Positions 1 to 8,954 of a DNA stretch of 64,000 nucleotides are shown one piece after another (position 1 is the stretch's first letter; every line of letters starts with the position of its first letter). Under the pieces are notes generated by a model, which saw nothing but the letters and a program-made list of their open reading frames with translations, was not told the DNA's origin and did no database searches. This DNA comes from Pseudomonadota bacterium (GTDB lineage Bacteria > Myxococcota_A > UBA796 > SXON01). Location of the stretch: NCBI GenBank assembly GCA_030685065.1, contig JAUXQH010000133.1, forward strand, positions 18,273 through 82,272. Direction: 5' to 3'. Position numbers and translations under genes: made by a program.

Positions 1-135
1 CATCGCGACCAGCACGCCGGAGACGAGGACCGCGGCCGCGGCCGCGCCGATGACGAGCCCGGCCGAGCCGCCGCTCGCGGCGAAGGCCGGGAGAGGGGCG
101 GCCAGGAGACCGAGGAGCAAGAGCTTCCGGGACAT
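1..135 (-). CDS. Small exported or membrane protein, partial (N-terminus only)
   Basis: Reading leftward from an ATG at 133-135, 45 codons are open to the window edge. The visible N-terminus has a classic signal peptide: two basic residues (MSRK), a Leu-rich core and a likely AFA cleavage site near residue 19. A small Gly/Ala/Val-rich hydrophobic stretch follows, which looks like a membrane segment. The rest lies outside the window, so no function can be assigned. It is transcribed away from or upstream of smpB on the same strand. Confidence 0.5.
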   Translation of the reverse strand, partial: MSRKLLLLGLLAAPLPAFAASGGSAGLVIGAAAAAVLVSGVLVAM

Positions 136-216
136 GGGGGCTCCGAAGAGTGGGGGCTGCGCCTAACACGGCCGGTCTTCAATCGCCCCGATCGGCGGCC
201 CGTTCCGCCACCGCCG

Positions 217-687
217 TCAGCGACCCCGGATCGCCCGCTTGGCCTCGCGATCGTCTTCCTTCTCGCGGATGGACGCGCGCTTGTCGTGGAGCTTCTTGCC
301 CCGGCCGACGGCGAATTCCACTTTGATCCACGGGCCGATGAAGTACATCTGCGTGGGGACGAGGGCGAGCCCCTTCTCCCGGACGCGCTGCCTGAGGCGC
401 CGCACTTCCTCCTTGTGCATCAGCATCGGGCGGGGGCGCGTGGGCTCGTGGTTCTGCAGGTTGGCCTGCACGTAGTGCGCGATGTGGGCGTTCATCAGCA
501 GGGGGTGGCCCTGGGCGTCGAAGCCCACGTAGGCGTCTTCGAGGTTGCCCTTGCCGCCGCGCAGGCTCTTCACCTCGGAGCCGACCAGCATGAGCCCCGC
601 TTCGTAGGTCTCGAAGAGCTCGAACTCGAACTTCGCACGACGGTTCGTACAGACGTTGCGGCGGGTGCGGGCGGGGTCCTTGGTCAC
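217..687 (-). CDS. smpB: SsrA-binding protein SmpB
   Basis: SmpB binds tmRNA and carries it to stalled ribosomes for trans-translation. The 156-aa product has the expected length. It opens with the family pattern around NRRAKFEFELFETYEAG, followed by GSEVKSLR and GKGNLEDAYV, and ends in a basic tail (KLHDKRASIREKE) that is ordered only in the ribosomal decoding site. The start is a GTG at 685-687 with no strong Shine-Dalgarno sequence. The partner RNA gene, ssrA, is also in this window at 54331-54699. It is divergent from mraZ across an AT-rich 234-bp gap. Identification is secure from family motifs. Confidence 0.95.
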   Translation of the reverse strand: MTKDPARTRRNVCTNRRAKFEFELFETYEAGLMLVGSEVKSLRGGKGNLEDAYVGFDAQGHPLLMNAHIAHYVQANLQNHEPTRPRPMLMHKEEVRRLRQRVREKGLALVPTQMYFIGPWIKVEFAVGRGKKLHDKRASIREKEDDREAKRAIRGR

Positions 688-921
688 CCCGCAGGTCTAT
701 CGCGGCGGCCCGCTCGGGGGCCCCGCCGACTCCACGGACTTCCACCGGCCTCCATTTTTTCTCCAAAAAAATCCAAAGGGAAGTCAAATGGTTGGGGCCT
801 TCGCGGCCGCTCTTGCTTCTTTTTTCGGGCGGGTGGTGGTTGGATGTGGGAATCAGCGGAGCCCCCGCTGCCTCGAGGCCGCTGCCGTCTCGAGCCACCC
901 ACCGGGAGAGAGCTCGCCCGA
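688..921. promoter_or_regulatory. Divergent smpB/mraZ intergenic region, AT-rich core
   Basis: This 234-bp gap separates divergent smpB and mraZ. Between about 750 and 830 it holds runs of T and A (TTTTTTCTCCAAAAAAA is a small inverted repeat) that stand out strongly in this GC-rich genome. It therefore most likely contains the promoters for both directions, including the one that drives the dcw cluster. I could not fix -35/-10 boxes with acceptable spacing. TGGGG at 793 and TGGGA at 847 resemble single MraZ-box units but do not form the spaced triple seen in other bacteria. Confidence 0.4.
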
Positions 922-1347
922 ATGCTCGACGTGCGCCTCAACACGCCGCTCACCGTGGATCCGAAAGGTCGGATCACGCTGCCGGTGCGTTTGAAGGCCC
1001 AGCTCGACCACGTCGGCACCAACGTGCTCGTCTGCATCGTGCATCGCGACCACTTGCGCGCGTACACGAAGGACGACTTCCGCAAGAACGTCGAGGCGCC
1101 GTTGGCGGCGCTCGACTCGTTCGATCCCGAGGTGGAGCGGATGCAACGGCTCCGGCTCGGCTTCGCCGTGGACGTCGAGATCGACAAGCAGGGCCGCGTC
1201 AACCTCCCTCTCAACCTCCGGACCTTCGCCGGCATCGATCGCGACGCGGTGCTGGTCTCCCTGGCCGATCGCGTCGAGATCTGGGACGAGAAGCGGCTCG
1301 GCGCCTGGATGGCGGCGGAGTTCGCGCGTGGAGGGGCGGGTGCATGA
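922..1347 (+). CDS. mraZ: Transcriptional regulator / division protein MraZ
   Basis: MraZ is the AbrB-like DNA-binding protein that begins most dcw clusters and represses them. The 141-aa product has the two tandem SpoVT/AbrB-like halves: the first around DPKGRITLPVRLKAQL (about residues 13-28), the second around DKQGRVNLPLNLRTFAG (about 92-108). The ATG at 922 follows a GAGAG stretch. Upstream frame extension is open but has no MraZ similarity, so the short start was chosen. Its stop overlaps the start of rsmH, so the two are probably translationally coupled. Confidence 0.92.
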   Translation: MLDVRLNTPLTVDPKGRITLPVRLKAQLDHVGTNVLVCIVHRDHLRAYTKDDFRKNVEAPLAALDSFDPEVERMQRLRLGFAVDVEIDKQGRVNLPLNLRTFAGIDRDAVLVSLADRVEIWDEKRLGAWMAAEFARGGAGA

Positions 1348-2251
1348 TGCGGGTCCTCACGGTCATCGGCCGGTGCTGCTCGATGACGCCGTCGAGCTCT
1401 GCGCGCCGCGCGCGGGCGCGCTCGTCGTGGACGGGACGCTCGGTCGGGGCGGGCACGCCGCGGCGCTGCTCGAGCACGGCGTCCACCTCGTGGGCCTCGA
1501 TCGGGATCCCGAGGCCATCGCGGCCGTCCGCGCGCGCTTCGGTGACGCGTTCGGGGACCGCCTGGAGCTTCACCACGCGCCGTTCTCGCGGATCCCCGAC
1601 GTCCTCGCCGGGCGGCGTGCGGACGCCGTGCTGCTCGATCTCGGCGTCTCCTCTCCGCAGCTCGAGACCGCGTCCCGCGGCTTCTCCTTCCGGAACGACG
1701 GGCCCCTGGACATGCGGATGGACCCCTCCTCCGGCGAGCCCGTCTCGGCGTGGTTGGACCACACCGACGAGGCCGGCTTCGTCGACGTGCTCTTTCGCCT
1801 GGGGGAGGAGCGCCAGGCTCGCCGAATCGCGCGCGCGGTGCTCGCCGCCCGTCCCGTCCGCACCACCGGCGAGCTCGCGGATGTCGTCGCGCGAACGGTC
1901 GGACGCGGGGACGGTCGGATCCATCCGGCCACCCGCACGTTCCAGGCGCTCAGGATGGTGGTCAACGACGAGCTCGGCCAGCTCGCCACGGCGCTTCAGG
2001 CGGTGCCCGAGTGCCTCGCGCCGGGCGGGAGGTTCGTCGTGATCGCGTTCCACTCCCTCGAGGACCGCGCCGTCAAGCAGGCCTTCCGCGCCCTCGCCGG
2101 GGACGGCGCCCCCACCGACATGCGCGGCCACCCCCTCGTGGTCCCCCGTTTCCGCCTCGTCGAGCGTCGCGCCCGCAAGGGCGAGGACCGCGACCCGACG
2201 AATCCCCGCGCCCGATCCGCCCGCCTTCGCGTCCTGGAGCGACTCCCATGA
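1340..2251 (+). CDS. rsmH: 16S rRNA (cytosine(1402)-N(4))-methyltransferase RsmH
   Basis: RsmH (MraW) uses SAM to methylate N4 of C1402 in 16S rRNA. Visible motifs are HRPVLLDD near the N-terminus, the SAM loop DGTLGRGGHA, GLDRDPEA, LLDLGVSS with FRNDGPLDMRMD, and the C-terminal FHSLEDRAVKQAF. The frame is open from a GTG at 1328, but a GTG at 1340 sits 6-7 nt after GGAGG (1329-1333) and gives the normal short lead to PVLL, so 1340 is preferred (303 aa). It overlaps the end of mraZ by 8 nt and the start of ftsL by ATGA, as in an operon. Confidence 0.93.
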   Translation: MHDAGPHGHRPVLLDDAVELCAPRAGALVVDGTLGRGGHAAALLEHGVHLVGLDRDPEAIAAVRARFGDAFGDRLELHHAPFSRIPDVLAGRRADAVLLDLGVSSPQLETASRGFSFRNDGPLDMRMDPSSGEPVSAWLDHTDEAGFVDVLFRLGEERQARRIARAVLAARPVRTTGELADVVARTVGRGDGRIHPATRTFQALRMVVNDELGQLATALQAVPECLAPGGRFVVIAFHSLEDRAVKQAFRALAGDGAPTDMRGHPLVVPRFRLVERRARKGEDRDPTNPRARSARLRVLERLP

Positions 2252-2586
2252 GCACCACCACCGCCGAACCCGGCCACATCTCGACAGCCCCGGCGCTCGA
2301 CGCGGACCCCGCCGAGCTCCGCCTGCTCTTCCGGTGGCTGGTCGCCATGCTGCTGATCGCGGCGGCCCTCGCCGCGTGCGTGTGGACGCGCATGGCCGTC
2401 CGCGCCACGGCGCTCGAGCTGGACGCGGCGCGCAGCTCGCTCGCGCGCGCCGAGATCCTCCAGGAGCGCCTGCTCGTCGAGCGCGCGCTGCTCCGCGATC
2501 CGGGCCGCCTGGCCGAGACCGCCGCGTCGCTCTCCCTCGTGCCGCCCGTCGCCACCGTCGTCGTGAACGAGGTCGGCGTCCGGTGA
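2248..2586 (+). CDS. ftsL: Cell division protein FtsL-like
   Basis: This 112-aa bitopic protein lies in the exact ftsL slot between rsmH and ftsI. It has a cytoplasmic N-terminus of about 28 residues, one transmembrane helix (LFRWLVAMLLIAAALAACVW) and a short periplasmic coiled coil rich in Leu/Ala/Glu/Arg (about residues 53-95). FtsL sequence is poorly conserved, so the call rests on length, topology and synteny. In the divisome FtsL forms a complex with FtsB and FtsQ and activates FtsWI. Start and stop both overlap neighbours (ATGA with rsmH, GTGA with ftsI), implying translational coupling. Confidence 0.78.
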   Translation: MSTTTAEPGHISTAPALDADPAELRLLFRWLVAMLLIAAALAACVWTRMAVRATALELDAARSSLARAEILQERLLVERALLRDPGRLAETAASLSLVPPVATVVVNEVGVR

Positions 2587-4712
2587 AGAAGCAGCCCGCC
2601 ATCCGCTATCGCCAGCCCTCCCCCGGGGCGGCGCCCCGTCCCCGTCGGCTCAGCCCGGCGGAGGCGGACGCGAACATGCTCGCCGAGACCCGGCTGCGTG
2701 GGCGCGTGGCGTTCGGCGGGATCGCCTTCGCGCTGCTCGCGATCGCGCTCCGTTCGTCGTGGCTCATGGTGGTGCCCGACGCGCGGCTGGAGGAGCGCGG
2801 CCGGGACCAGTTCCAGTCCGCCGTCGAGATGCGCGGAAAGCGCGGCGCGCTGCTCGACCGCCACGATCGCATCCTCGCCTACACCGTGAGCCTGCCCGCG
2901 CTCTACGCCAACCCGGCCAAGCTCTCGAAGGAGCAGGCCGCCGAGCGTATCGTGGCGATCTCGGCCGCCACGGGCCGCACCGAGGCGTGGATCGCGGGGC
3001 GCTTCGTCGCTACGAACGCGCAGGGGCGCACGCTGCAGGAGGTCCGCCTCGGCGGCGGGCTCGATCCCGCCACCGCGCGCGCCCTCGTCGCCGGGCTGCC
3101 GCGGGACGTGATGTGGCTCGAGGAAGAGCCGATGCGGATGTACCCGGGCAAGGACCTCGCGGCGCCGCTCATCGGCTACACCGACGCGAAGGACGACGGC
3201 GCGGCGGGCCTCGAGAAGGTGCTGCAGGCCGAGCTCGCGGGGGACACCTACCGCATCCTCCAGGAGCGGGACCGCAAGGGCCGGACGATCGAGGCCGGCG
3301 TGGACGAGGCGCGGCTGCGCCGCGGGGGCCGATCGGTGCGCCTCACCGTGGATGCCGCGATTCAGCGCGCGACGGAGCACGCCCTCGACGAGGCGATGCT
3401 GCTCTCGCGGCCGGAGACGGCGATGGCCGTGGTGATGGACGTCGAGACCGGGGCCGTGCTCGCGCTCGCCACGCGCCCCGCGGGAAACCCGAACGACGGG
3501 GGCTCGCGGGCGCGCCAGGAGGACTTCAAGAACCGCCCCGCGATGGACCAGATCGAGCCCGGCTCGGTCATGAAGCCCTTCATCGCGTCCGCCGCCCTCG
3601 AAGAGGGGCTGGTCACCGCGTCCACCATCATCGACTGCGAGCTCGGCGCCTGGTCGATCGGCGGCCGGACGATCCACGACGACCATCCGAAGGGCACCAT
3701 CTCCGTCAGCGACGTCATCAAGTACTCGTCCAACATCGGCTCGGCGAAGCTCGGCTTCATGCTGGGGCCGGTCAAGGTGTTCGACTACCTGAAGGCCTTT
3801 GGTTTCGGCCGGTCCACGACGCTCGGCCTGCCCGGCGAGGTGTCGGGCCAGATGCGGACCGCGGCGAACGTGCGCACGATCGAGCTCGCCACCACGTCGT
3901 TCGGGCAGGGCATCACCGCCTCGCCGGTGCAGCTGGCCGCGGCGGTGGCGACGATCGCGAACGGCGGAGTCCGCATGACGCCGATGTTGGTCGACGCGGT
4001 CCTCGACGGGAACGGCGCGGTGGAAACGCAGCGGGAGCCCCGCACCGACCGCCGGGTGTTGTCCGAGGACACCGCGCGCACGATCACCGCGATGATGGAG
4101 TCCGTCATCGACGAAGGCGGCACCGGCACGCGCGCGCGTGTCGACGGCTACCGGGTCGCCGGGAAGACGGGCACCGCGCAGAAGGTCGAGAACGGCGTCT
4201 ACAGCTCGACCAAGCGCATCGGCTCCTTCGTCGGGTTTCTGCCCGCGGATCGCCCCGAGGTCGCGATCGTGGTCGTCATCGACACGCCGACCGTCGGCTC
4301 CAAGTACGGCGGCATCGTCGCCGGCCCGGCCTTCGCGAGCATCGCTGGCTTCACGATGCGGTACCTCGGCGTCCAGCCCGATCCGCCGCAGCCGAAGGTG
4401 GTCGTGACCCTCGGCCCCGACGGCGAGCCCCTCCCGCCCGTGATCCTGCCGGCCCTGCCCCCCGTCGATCCGGAGGATGCCCTCCTCGTGCGCGCGGCCG
4501 CCACCGAGGTGCCGCTCGAGCTCGTGGGGGACGGTCAGGGCCGTTGGATCCTGCCCGATCTGCACGGTCGCACGCTGCGCGACGCGCTCACCGGCCTCGG
4601 CCCCGCCGGCCTCGATCTCCAGGTGGCCGGCTACGGCCGCGTCACTGAGCAGGCCCCGGCGCCCGGTACGGCCGTCTCTCCGGGCGAGCCCGTTCGCATC
4701 CGGTTGAACTAG
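2583..4712 (+). CDS. ftsI: Peptidoglycan D,D-transpeptidase FtsI (PBP3/SpoVD type) with C-terminal PASTA domain
   Basis: This class B penicillin-binding protein cross-links septal peptidoglycan. The 709-aa product has a basic cytoplasmic tail, one membrane helix (about residues 42-64) and a dimerisation domain. Its transpeptidase domain carries the three active-site motifs: SxxK as GSVMK (Ser328/Lys331), SxN as SSN (382-384) and KTG (528-530). The last ~65 residues (from LPDLHGRTLRDA) form one PASTA domain, which is absent from E. coli FtsI but common in SpoVD-like enzymes. It starts at a GTG that overlaps the ftsL stop. Its partner FtsW is encoded further along the cluster. Confidence 0.93.
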   Translation: MKKQPAIRYRQPSPGAAPRPRRLSPAEADANMLAETRLRGRVAFGGIAFALLAIALRSSWLMVVPDARLEERGRDQFQSAVEMRGKRGALLDRHDRILAYTVSLPALYANPAKLSKEQAAERIVAISAATGRTEAWIAGRFVATNAQGRTLQEVRLGGGLDPATARALVAGLPRDVMWLEEEPMRMYPGKDLAAPLIGYTDAKDDGAAGLEKVLQAELAGDTYRILQERDRKGRTIEAGVDEARLRRGGRSVRLTVDAAIQRATEHALDEAMLLSRPETAMAVVMDVETGAVLALATRPAGNPNDGGSRARQEDFKNRPAMDQIEPGSVMKPFIASAALEEGLVTASTIIDCELGAWSIGGRTIHDDHPKGTISVSDVIKYSSNIGSAKLGFMLGPVKVFDYLKAFGFGRSTTLGLPGEVSGQMRTAANVRTIELATTSFGQGITASPVQLAAAVATIANGGVRMTPMLVDAVLDGNGAVETQREPRTDRRVLSEDTARTITAMMESVIDEGGTGTRARVDGYRVAGKTGTAQKVENGVYSSTKRIGSFVGFLPADRPEVAIVVVIDTPTVGSKYGGIVAGPAFASIAGFTMRYLGVQPDPPQPKVVVTLGPDGEPLPPVILPALPPVDPEDALLVRAAATEVPLELVGDGQGRWILPDLHGRTLRDALTGLGPAGLDLQVAGYGRVTEQAPAPGTAVSPGEPVRIRLN

Positions 4713-5023
4713 CCCTCCCAAGTCCGTCTCCCGACTGGGACTTCGCCTCTTCTTTCCCATCTCCACTTTCGTCTTCAAGACAGGACCACGCAAAAATGCG
4801 GGGTCGGGTGCACCCTCCCCGGGTGTTCCTCCGGCCTCGTCGCGCACGCTCTCTCCACATGGGGTGAGACCTCTCCCCAACCGGGCCGCCCCCTCCCTCG
4901 CCGCCCGGCACCCCTCTTCGCGCGCGACAACCACCCCGCAGCCGTGCTCTCTCCCTCTCCGTGCTGACTGCCGGTCCTGTCTTGGAGACGCCCCCCCTCA
5001 CGCCCGCCACTTCCCCCTCCCCC
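4713..5023. other. Intergenic region ftsI-murE, pyrimidine-rich leader
   Basis: A gap of 311 bp is exceptional in this cluster, where most genes overlap. The plus strand is strongly pyrimidine-rich (long C/T tracts between 4730 and 5020). One short A-run occurs at about 4793. I see no gene and no convincing hairpin terminator or promoter boxes. The C/T bias may mark a Rho-loading (rut-like) or leader region, which would separate expression of mraZ-ftsI from murE-murC. This is inference only. Confidence 0.35.
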
Positions 5024-6493
5024 ATGCTCCTCTCCTCCCTGCTCGATCGGACCGTCGTGCTCTCCGTCTCGGGGCGCGTCGATCGGCCCGTGGGCAGGGT
5101 GTCGGACCTCGACACCGACGTGGGCCCCGGCGACGTGTTCGTCGCCATCAAGGGGAGCCGCTTCGACGGGCACGATCGCGTCCCGCGGATGGGCCATGCG
5201 GCGGCGGTCGTCGTGGATCAGGACCGCACGGTGCCGCCCGGACCCACCGTCATCCGCGTGGCGGACACCCGCGTCGCGCTCGCTCCGCTCTGTGCGGCCC
5301 GGCTCGGTGACCCCGGCGCGTCCATGCGCGTGGTCGCCGTCACCGGCACGAACGGGAAGACCAGCACGACCTTCCTCCTCGCGGCGATGGCGCGCGCGGC
5401 AGGCCTCCGCACCGGCATCATCGGCACGACCGGGCACTACATCGACGACGAGAAGGTGCCCGCCAGCCACACGACCCCGGGGGCGCCCGCGCTCCAGGCC
5501 CTGCTCGCGCGGATGCGCGACGCGGGATGCGAGGTCGTGGCGGTCGAGGCCTCGAGCATCGGGCTCGCGGCCCATCGCATCGACGCGATCCCGTTCCGCG
5601 CGGCCATCTTCACGAACCTCACGCGCGATCACCTCGACTGGCACGGCACGATGGAGGCCTACGCCAGCGCGAAGGCGCGCCTGTTCCACGAGCTCCTCGC
5701 GGGCACCGCCGTCCTCAACGCGGCGGACCCGGCGGCGGCGGCGATGGCGCCGGCCTCCCGCAGAACCTGGTGGTTCAACAACGGGGATCTGCGCGCGGAA
5801 AACGTCGTGAGCACCCCGGGCGGAACCCACGCCCGATGGGTGACCCCGATGGGCACCTTCGAGGGTGCCATGCGCCTGGTCGGCGCCCACAACGTCGACA
5901 ACGCCCTCGGGGCGCTCGGGGGGGCCTTGGCCGCCGGCGTTCCGCTCGAGGCCTGCCAGGCCGGACTCGCCGCTCTCCCGTTCATCCCGGGGCGGCTCCA
6001 GGCGGTCCCGAACGACCTTGGTTTCCAGGTGCTCGTGGACTACGCCCACACCGATGATGCCCTCGTCCGCGTGCTCGCCGCGCTCCGTGCCCTCTCCCCG
6101 CGTCGTATCCTCACCGTGTTCGGCTGTGGCGGTGACCGTGATCGCGGCAAGCGCCCGTTGATGGGCAAGGCCGCGGCCGACGGCAGCGACCTGGTGTTCG
6201 TCACCTCCGACAATCCGCGCTCGGAGGATCCGCTCTCGATCATCGCCGCGATCCTCGCCGGGATCGGCGCCCGGCCCCATGTCGTCGAGCCCGACCGCCG
6301 GAGGGCGATCGCGGCGGCGCTCGCCGAGGCGCGCCCCGGTGACGTCGTGTTGCTCGCGGGGAAGGGCCACGAGGCCACCCAGGAGACCGCCGCGAGCGCG
6401 GCTCCTTTCGACGACGCCGCGGTCGCGGCCGACCTGCTTCGCACCCTCGCGCCCGGCTCCGGGTTCTCCAGAAACGAGGCTCCCGGATGTTGA
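5024..6493 (+). CDS. murE: UDP-MurNAc-L-Ala-D-Glu:meso-diaminopimelate ligase MurE
   Basis: MurE adds the third amino acid to the UDP-MurNAc dipeptide. The 489-aa product shows the ATP loop TGTNGKTSTT (Lys about 112), the central Mur-ligase motifs (HLDWHGTMEAY; VDYAHTDD; FGCGGDRDRGKRP) and the substrate signature DNPR (Asp396-Arg399), which predicts meso-diaminopimelate rather than lysine. The frame is open from a GTG at 4961, but the ATG at 5024 directly precedes the conserved LLSSLL start, so it was chosen. It overlaps mraY by 7 nt. murF, which normally follows, is missing here. Confidence 0.93.
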   Translation: MLLSSLLDRTVVLSVSGRVDRPVGRVSDLDTDVGPGDVFVAIKGSRFDGHDRVPRMGHAAAVVVDQDRTVPPGPTVIRVADTRVALAPLCAARLGDPGASMRVVAVTGTNGKTSTTFLLAAMARAAGLRTGIIGTTGHYIDDEKVPASHTTPGAPALQALLARMRDAGCEVVAVEASSIGLAAHRIDAIPFRAAIFTNLTRDHLDWHGTMEAYASAKARLFHELLAGTAVLNAADPAAAAMAPASRRTWWFNNGDLRAENVVSTPGGTHARWVTPMGTFEGAMRLVGAHNVDNALGALGGALAAGVPLEACQAGLAALPFIPGRLQAVPNDLGFQVLVDYAHTDDALVRVLAALRALSPRRILTVFGCGGDRDRGKRPLMGKAAADGSDLVFVTSDNPRSEDPLSIIAAILAGIGARPHVVEPDRRRAIAAALAEARPGDVVLLAGKGHEATQETAASAAPFDDAAVAADLLRTLAPGSGFSRNEAPGC

Positions 6494-7590
6494 CCTTCCT
6501 GCTCCAGTCTCTCGACGGCCCGATGAACGTGTTCCGGTACGTGACGTTCCGATCCGCGTCGGCGTTCGTGACCGCGCTCGTCGTCTGCTACGCCGCGTAT
6601 CCGCCGTTCATCGAGTGGCTCCGCACCAAGCGGATGGAGCAGATCATCCGCACGGACGGTCCGCAGGAGCACATCGAGAACAAGGTCGGCACCCCGACGA
6701 TGGGCGGCGTGGTCATGCTCGCCGGCATCGCCGTGGCCGCGCTCCTCTGGGGCCGGGTCGACGAGCCGCGGTTGTGGATGGTGCTGATCGTGACCCTTGG
6801 GTACGGCGCCATCGGCTTCTACGACGACTGGAAGAAGGTGATGGAGCGCAGCGCCGACGGCCTGGCCGGCCGGTGGAAGCTGTTCTGGCAGACCGCCATC
6901 GGGCTCGCCGTGTTCGGGTGCGCCTACGTCACCGGGATCATGGACGCCCAGCTCCACCTCCCGTTCTTCAAGCACGCGATCATCGACTTCGCCGAGCTCT
7001 GGCCGGGCGCTCCCGACGCGCTAGGCTGGATCTACGTGCTCATCGGCGTGTTCGTGCTCGTGGGCGCCTCGAACGCCGTGAACCTCACGGACGGCCTCGA
7101 CGGCCTCGCCATCGGCTCGACCATCACCAGCGCCGGCACGTTTGCCGTGCTCGCCTACGTGGCCGGGCACGCCGAGTTCTCCGCCTACCTCGGCATCCCG
7201 CAGATCGTGGGCGCCGGCGAGCTCTCCGTGTACTCGCTCGCGATCGTGGGCGCCGGGCTCGGCTTTCTCTGGTTCAACTGCTACCCCGCGCAGATCTTCA
7301 TGGGCGACGTGGGCTCGCTCGCGCTCGGCGGCGCGCTCGGCGCCCTCGCGGTGATCACGAAGCACGAGATGCTCCTGGCGCTCGTCGGCGGCATCTTCGT
7401 GATGGAGACCCTCTCCGTCATCGCCCAGGTCTTCTGGTTCAAGCGCACGGGCAAGCGGCTCCTCAAGATGGCGCCGATCCACCACCACTTCGAGAAGATC
7501 GGGTGGAGCGAGCCGAAGATCATCGTGCGGTTCTGGATCATCTCGGCGTTGCTCGCGGTCGTGGCCCTCTCCACCCTCAAGCTGCGATGA
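6487..7590 (+). CDS. mraY: Phospho-MurNAc-pentapeptide transferase MraY
   Basis: MraY makes lipid I from UDP-MurNAc-pentapeptide and undecaprenyl phosphate in the inner membrane. The 367-aa polytopic product (about 10 helices) has the family landmarks: GTPTMGGVVM, YDDWKKV with the catalytic Asp pair, NAVNLTDGLDGLAIG, FMGDVGSLALGG and the HHHFEKIGWSEPK loop. Length equals that of typical MraY. It overlaps murE upstream and murD (ATGA) downstream. In most bacteria murF sits immediately upstream; here mraY follows murE directly. Confidence 0.95.
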   Translation: MLTFLLQSLDGPMNVFRYVTFRSASAFVTALVVCYAAYPPFIEWLRTKRMEQIIRTDGPQEHIENKVGTPTMGGVVMLAGIAVAALLWGRVDEPRLWMVLIVTLGYGAIGFYDDWKKVMERSADGLAGRWKLFWQTAIGLAVFGCAYVTGIMDAQLHLPFFKHAIIDFAELWPGAPDALGWIYVLIGVFVLVGASNAVNLTDGLDGLAIGSTITSAGTFAVLAYVAGHAEFSAYLGIPQIVGAGELSVYSLAIVGAGLGFLWFNCYPAQIFMGDVGSLALGGALGALAVITKHEMLLALVGGIFVMETLSVIAQVFWFKRTGKRLLKMAPIHHHFEKIGWSEPKIIVRFWIISALLAVVALSTLKLR

Positions 7591-8954
7591 GCGGAGCGGA
7601 GACAGTGGGAGCGGCGGCAGTGGGAGCGGCCCCCGATCTGCGCGGCCTACGCGTGCTCGTCGTGGGGATGGCCCGCTCCGGCGTGGCCGCGGCCGAGGTC
7701 GCCGTGCGTCGCGGCGCGCGCGTGACCTGCACCGACCTGCGCGCGGACGCCCCGGTCGTCGTCGGCACCGAGCCGGTCTACGGCGCCCATCGCCGCGAGG
7801 ACTTCGTCGGCGCCGATCTCATCGTCGTCTCTCCCGGCGTGCCGGCCCGCCAGCCCGATCTCGCGGCGGCCATCGCGGCGGGCGTCGAGGTCGTGGGCGA
7901 GCTCGCGTTCGCGGCCGCGTTCCTCACGGCGCCGATCCTCGCGGTGAGCGGCACCAACGGCAAGAGCACCACCACGCACCTGCTCGGCCAGCTCTGCGAG
8001 CGCGCCGGCCTCCGCACGTTCACGGGCGGGAACCTCGGCCAGCCGCTCTCCCTCGCGGTCGGCCAGGACCTCGAGATGTGCGTGGTCGAGGTGTCCAGCT
8101 ACCAGCTGGAGCTCCCCGGCGGCGGCGCGCGGATCCCCGGGTTTCGACCGCGCGCGGCCGCGATCCTGAACCTCACGCCCGATCACCTCGAGCGCCACGG
8201 CACGATGGAGGCCTACGGCGCCGCGAAGTGCCGTCTGTTCGCGAAGATGGGGCCGGCCGACTTCGCGCTCGTGCCGGTCGACGACGCCCGCCTCATCCGC
8301 CTCTCCGCCCAGCTTCCAGGACGTCGGCTCTGGCTCGGCGGCACCCCCGGCGTCATCGTCCAGCCGGACCTCCTCGTGCTCGACGGTGTCCACGATCCGG
8401 GGCCGCTCTCCCTCGCCGGCTTCGATCTCGCCGGCGCCCACCACCGGGAAAACGTCGCTTGCGCAGCCTTGCTCGCCGTCTGCGGCGGCCTCTGGCGCCA
8501 CGACTTGCGGCTGGCGGGCCTCACGGGCCTGCCCCACCGCATGGAGCGCGTGGCCGTGCGGCGCGGCGTCACCTGGATCGACGATTCGAAGGCCACGAAT
8601 GTCGAGGCGGCCCTCGCGGCGGTACGCGGCATCGGGCCTGGAGCGTGGGTGCTCCTCGGCGGTCGCGGCAAGGAAGGCGCCGCCTACGAGGCGCTCGCCG
8701 AGCCGCTCCGACGGGCGCGTGGCGTGGTGTGCTTCGGGGAGGCCGGCCCCGGCATCGCCACCGTGCTCGAGGCCTCCGGCCTCACGCCGCGACGCGCCGC
8801 CGATCTGGACTCCGCCGTCGCGCTGCTCGACCAGGCCGCCCGTGACGGCGACACGGTCCTCCTCTCGCCCGCCTGCGCGTCGTTCGACGCGTTCACCGAC
8901 TTCGAGCACCGCGGGCGGCACTTCCGCGACCTGGTGCGGGGGCTGCCCACATGA
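7587..8954 (+). CDS. murD: UDP-N-acetylmuramoyl-L-alanine--D-glutamate ligase MurD
   Basis: MurD adds D-Glu to UDP-MurNAc-L-Ala. The 455-aa product has an N-terminal Rossmann-like domain (VLVVGMARSGVAAAE), the ATP loop SGTNGKSTTTHLLG (about residue 122-135), central NLTPDHLERHGTMEAY, and the C-terminal Mur-ligase motif WIDDSKATNVEAALAAVRG followed by LLGGRGKEG. The gene start contains an in-frame 15-bp tandem duplication (7603-7632) that repeats VGAA. Overlaps of ATGA type join it to mraY and ftsW. Confidence 0.93.
   Translation: MSGAETVGAAAVGAAPDLRGLRVLVVGMARSGVAAAEVAVRRGARVTCTDLRADAPVVVGTEPVYGAHRREDFVGADLIVVSPGVPARQPDLAAAIAAGVEVVGELAFAAAFLTAPILAVSGTNGKSTTTHLLGQLCERAGLRTFTGGNLGQPLSLAVGQDLEMCVVEVSSYQLELPGGGARIPGFRPRAAAILNLTPDHLERHGTMEAYGAAKCRLFAKMGPADFALVPVDDARLIRLSAQLPGRRLWLGGTPGVIVQPDLLVLDGVHDPGPLSLAGFDLAGAHHRENVACAALLAVCGGLWRHDLRLAGLTGLPHRMERVAVRRGVTWIDDSKATNVEAALAAVRGIGPGAWVLLGGRGKEGAAYEALAEPLRRARGVVCFGEAGPGIATVLEASGLTPRRAADLDSAVALLDQAARDGDTVLLSPACASFDAFTDFEHRGRHFRDLVRGLPT

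Noticed and set aside
785..855. MraZ-box array upstream of mraZ
   Set aside because: Only isolated TGGGG and TGGGA words occur, without the regular spacing of three repeats needed for a MraZ site.
2073..4934. Long antisense open frame (953 codons) over ftsI
   Set aside because: GC-rich codon bias opens antisense frames; composition is Arg/Gly/His-rich, without domains, and ftsI is unambiguous.
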